The notes beneath the pieces were generated by a model. That model was not told where the DNA came from. It worked only from the letters and a program-made list of their open reading frames with translations, and did not search any database. 64,000 bases of DNA from Sulfurospirillum sp. 1612 (GTDB lineage Bacteria; Campylobacterota; Campylobacteria; Campylobacterales; Sulfurospirillaceae): the NCBI RefSeq assembly GCF_036556685.1, contig NZ_CP140614.1, positions 930,001-994,000 of the forward strand. The letters are read 5' to 3'. This document shows, piece by piece, positions 63,427 through 64,000 of the stretch. How positions within the stretch are numbered: the first letter of the stretch is position 1; each line of letters begins with the position of its first letter. The position numbers and the translations under genes are program-made.

Positions 63427-64000
63427 GCTAACCCCTTTGCTAATATTTGTGCGATGTAGATAGTTTTTATGGGGAGTTTATCTCGATCAATCAAGCCTTG
63501 CATGTGCATCAAACAAGACATATCTACCCCGGTGATATACTCACTGCCTGCTTTGATGTGATCCTCAAGTCGTGCTCGTCCCATCGCTACGCTCATGGCT
63601 TCTTCGCTCACCGCAAAGGTTCCTCCAAAGCCGCAGCATTCATCATTGCGCTCTAAGGTAGAAAAGGAGATATCTGATACCAAATCCAAGATATCTTTGA
63701 TTTTAGAAAATGCTGGTGCATGGCATTCGCTCATGCTCGCAAGCCCGAGTTCTCGGTGTCCGTGACAAGAATTATGGATGCCCACTTTGTAAGGAAAACT
63801 GACATTGAGATGGTCTGGTTTGATGATATCGTGTATAAATTCGATGAGTTCATAAGTGTTTTTTTGGACGTGTTCAAAGCCCTCCATCTCAGAAACAAAC
63901 TGAGCATAATGGTGTCGTACCATGCTCACACAACTACCACTTGGTGCGACGATATAATCATAGTGCTTGAAAATTTCTACAAATCGCTTAGCCAGTTGGG
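63423..64000 (-). CDS. lutA: LutA/LldE-like CCG-domain subunit (5' end beyond window)
   Basis: The frame is open to the window edge (APSGSCVSMVRHHY near the edge is inside the family pattern), so the N-terminal first CCG region is missing. The second region shows NDECCGFGGTF, a cysteine-rich motif that binds an iron-sulfur or heterodisulfide-type cluster. It is the first gene of lutABC. Confidence 0.9.
   Translation of the reverse strand, partial: QLAKRFVEIFKHYDYIVAPSGSCVSMVRHHYAQFVSEMEGFEHVQKNTYELIEFIHDIIKPDHLNVSFPYKVGIHNSCHGHRELGLASMSECHAPAFSKIKDILDLVSDISFSTLERNDECCGFGGTFAVSEEAMSVAMGRARLEDHIKAGSEYITGVDMSCLMHMQGLIDRDKLPIKTIYIAQILAKGLA

Overview
The window reads as chromosome from a free-living member of the Campylobacterota (Epsilonproteobacteria), most likely a Sulfurimonas/Sulfuricurvum/Sulfurospirillum-type organism. 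The grounds are a napAGHBFLD cluster without napC, an octahaem hydroxylamine oxidoreductase of the epsilon type, a porCDAB pyruvate:ferredoxin oxidoreductase, a Cbf2/PEB4-like parvulin, the order fbp-mobB-lipoprotein-slt-yggT-gltX (familiar from Campylobacter, from memory), and the block aroB-mtaB-ftsH-like-bioV. A glutaminyl-tRNA synthetase argues against the host-associated Helicobacter/Campylobacter branch. I recognised no rRNA, tRNA, CRISPR array, complete insertion sequence or prophage.

Layout. 1-4.6 kb: fbp (cut by the window edge), mobB, a lipoprotein, slt, yggT and a shortened glutamyl-tRNA synthetase homologue whose two class I signature motifs are destroyed. 4.6-6.9 kb: a MotA/MotB-like stator pair resembling ZorA/ZorB, plus a 47-residue ORF. 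7-20.3 kb: a nitrogen respiration supercluster (HaoC-type cytochrome, octahaem Hao, parvulin, Crp/Fnr regulator, PilJ/NarX-like sensor, then napA, a 71-bp tandem repeat array, napGHBFLD, a PAS protein and a Fur-family regulator). Matching TTGAC-N4-GTCA(A/T) palindromes precede both the hao and the napA transcription units, so nitrate to nitrite (Nap) and nitrite to ammonium (Hao) are probably co-regulated. 20.3-27.6 kb: mixed housekeeping genes ending in ilvA and a 755-residue GlnRS with a YqeY/GatB-like tail. 27.6-28.4 kb: an AT-rich accessory patch with imperfect direct repeats, a small membrane protein and a decayed YafQ-type toxin gene.

28.4-34.5 kb (minus strand): kdsB, thrC, argB, lpxK, a DegT aminotransferase and nadE. 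34.5-38.5 kb: porCDAB behind an AT-rich leader full of inverted repeats, then a metallo-beta-lactamase-fold hydrolase. 38.5-49.3 kb: cmoB, lemA with two membrane genes, a peptidase, nth, cbf2, fba, a PLP enzyme and hisD. 49.3-55.5 kb: a tight minus-strand run (tgt, TAXI-type binding protein, MDR oxidoreductase, Bax-like hydrolase) and an AraC-LysE pair. 55.6-61.5 kb: a TrkA-like protein, aroB, mtaB, a protease-dead FtsH homologue and a BioV homologue without its serine. 61.5-64 kb: lutCBA for lactate oxidation, lutA running off the window.

A recurring theme is enzymes kept as intact reading frames without their catalytic residues: the GltX homologue, the FtsH homologue and the BioV homologue. 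The features I consider least described are the structured 71-bp repeat array between napA and napG, the GltX/GlnRS pairing, and the stator pair with its small third ORF.
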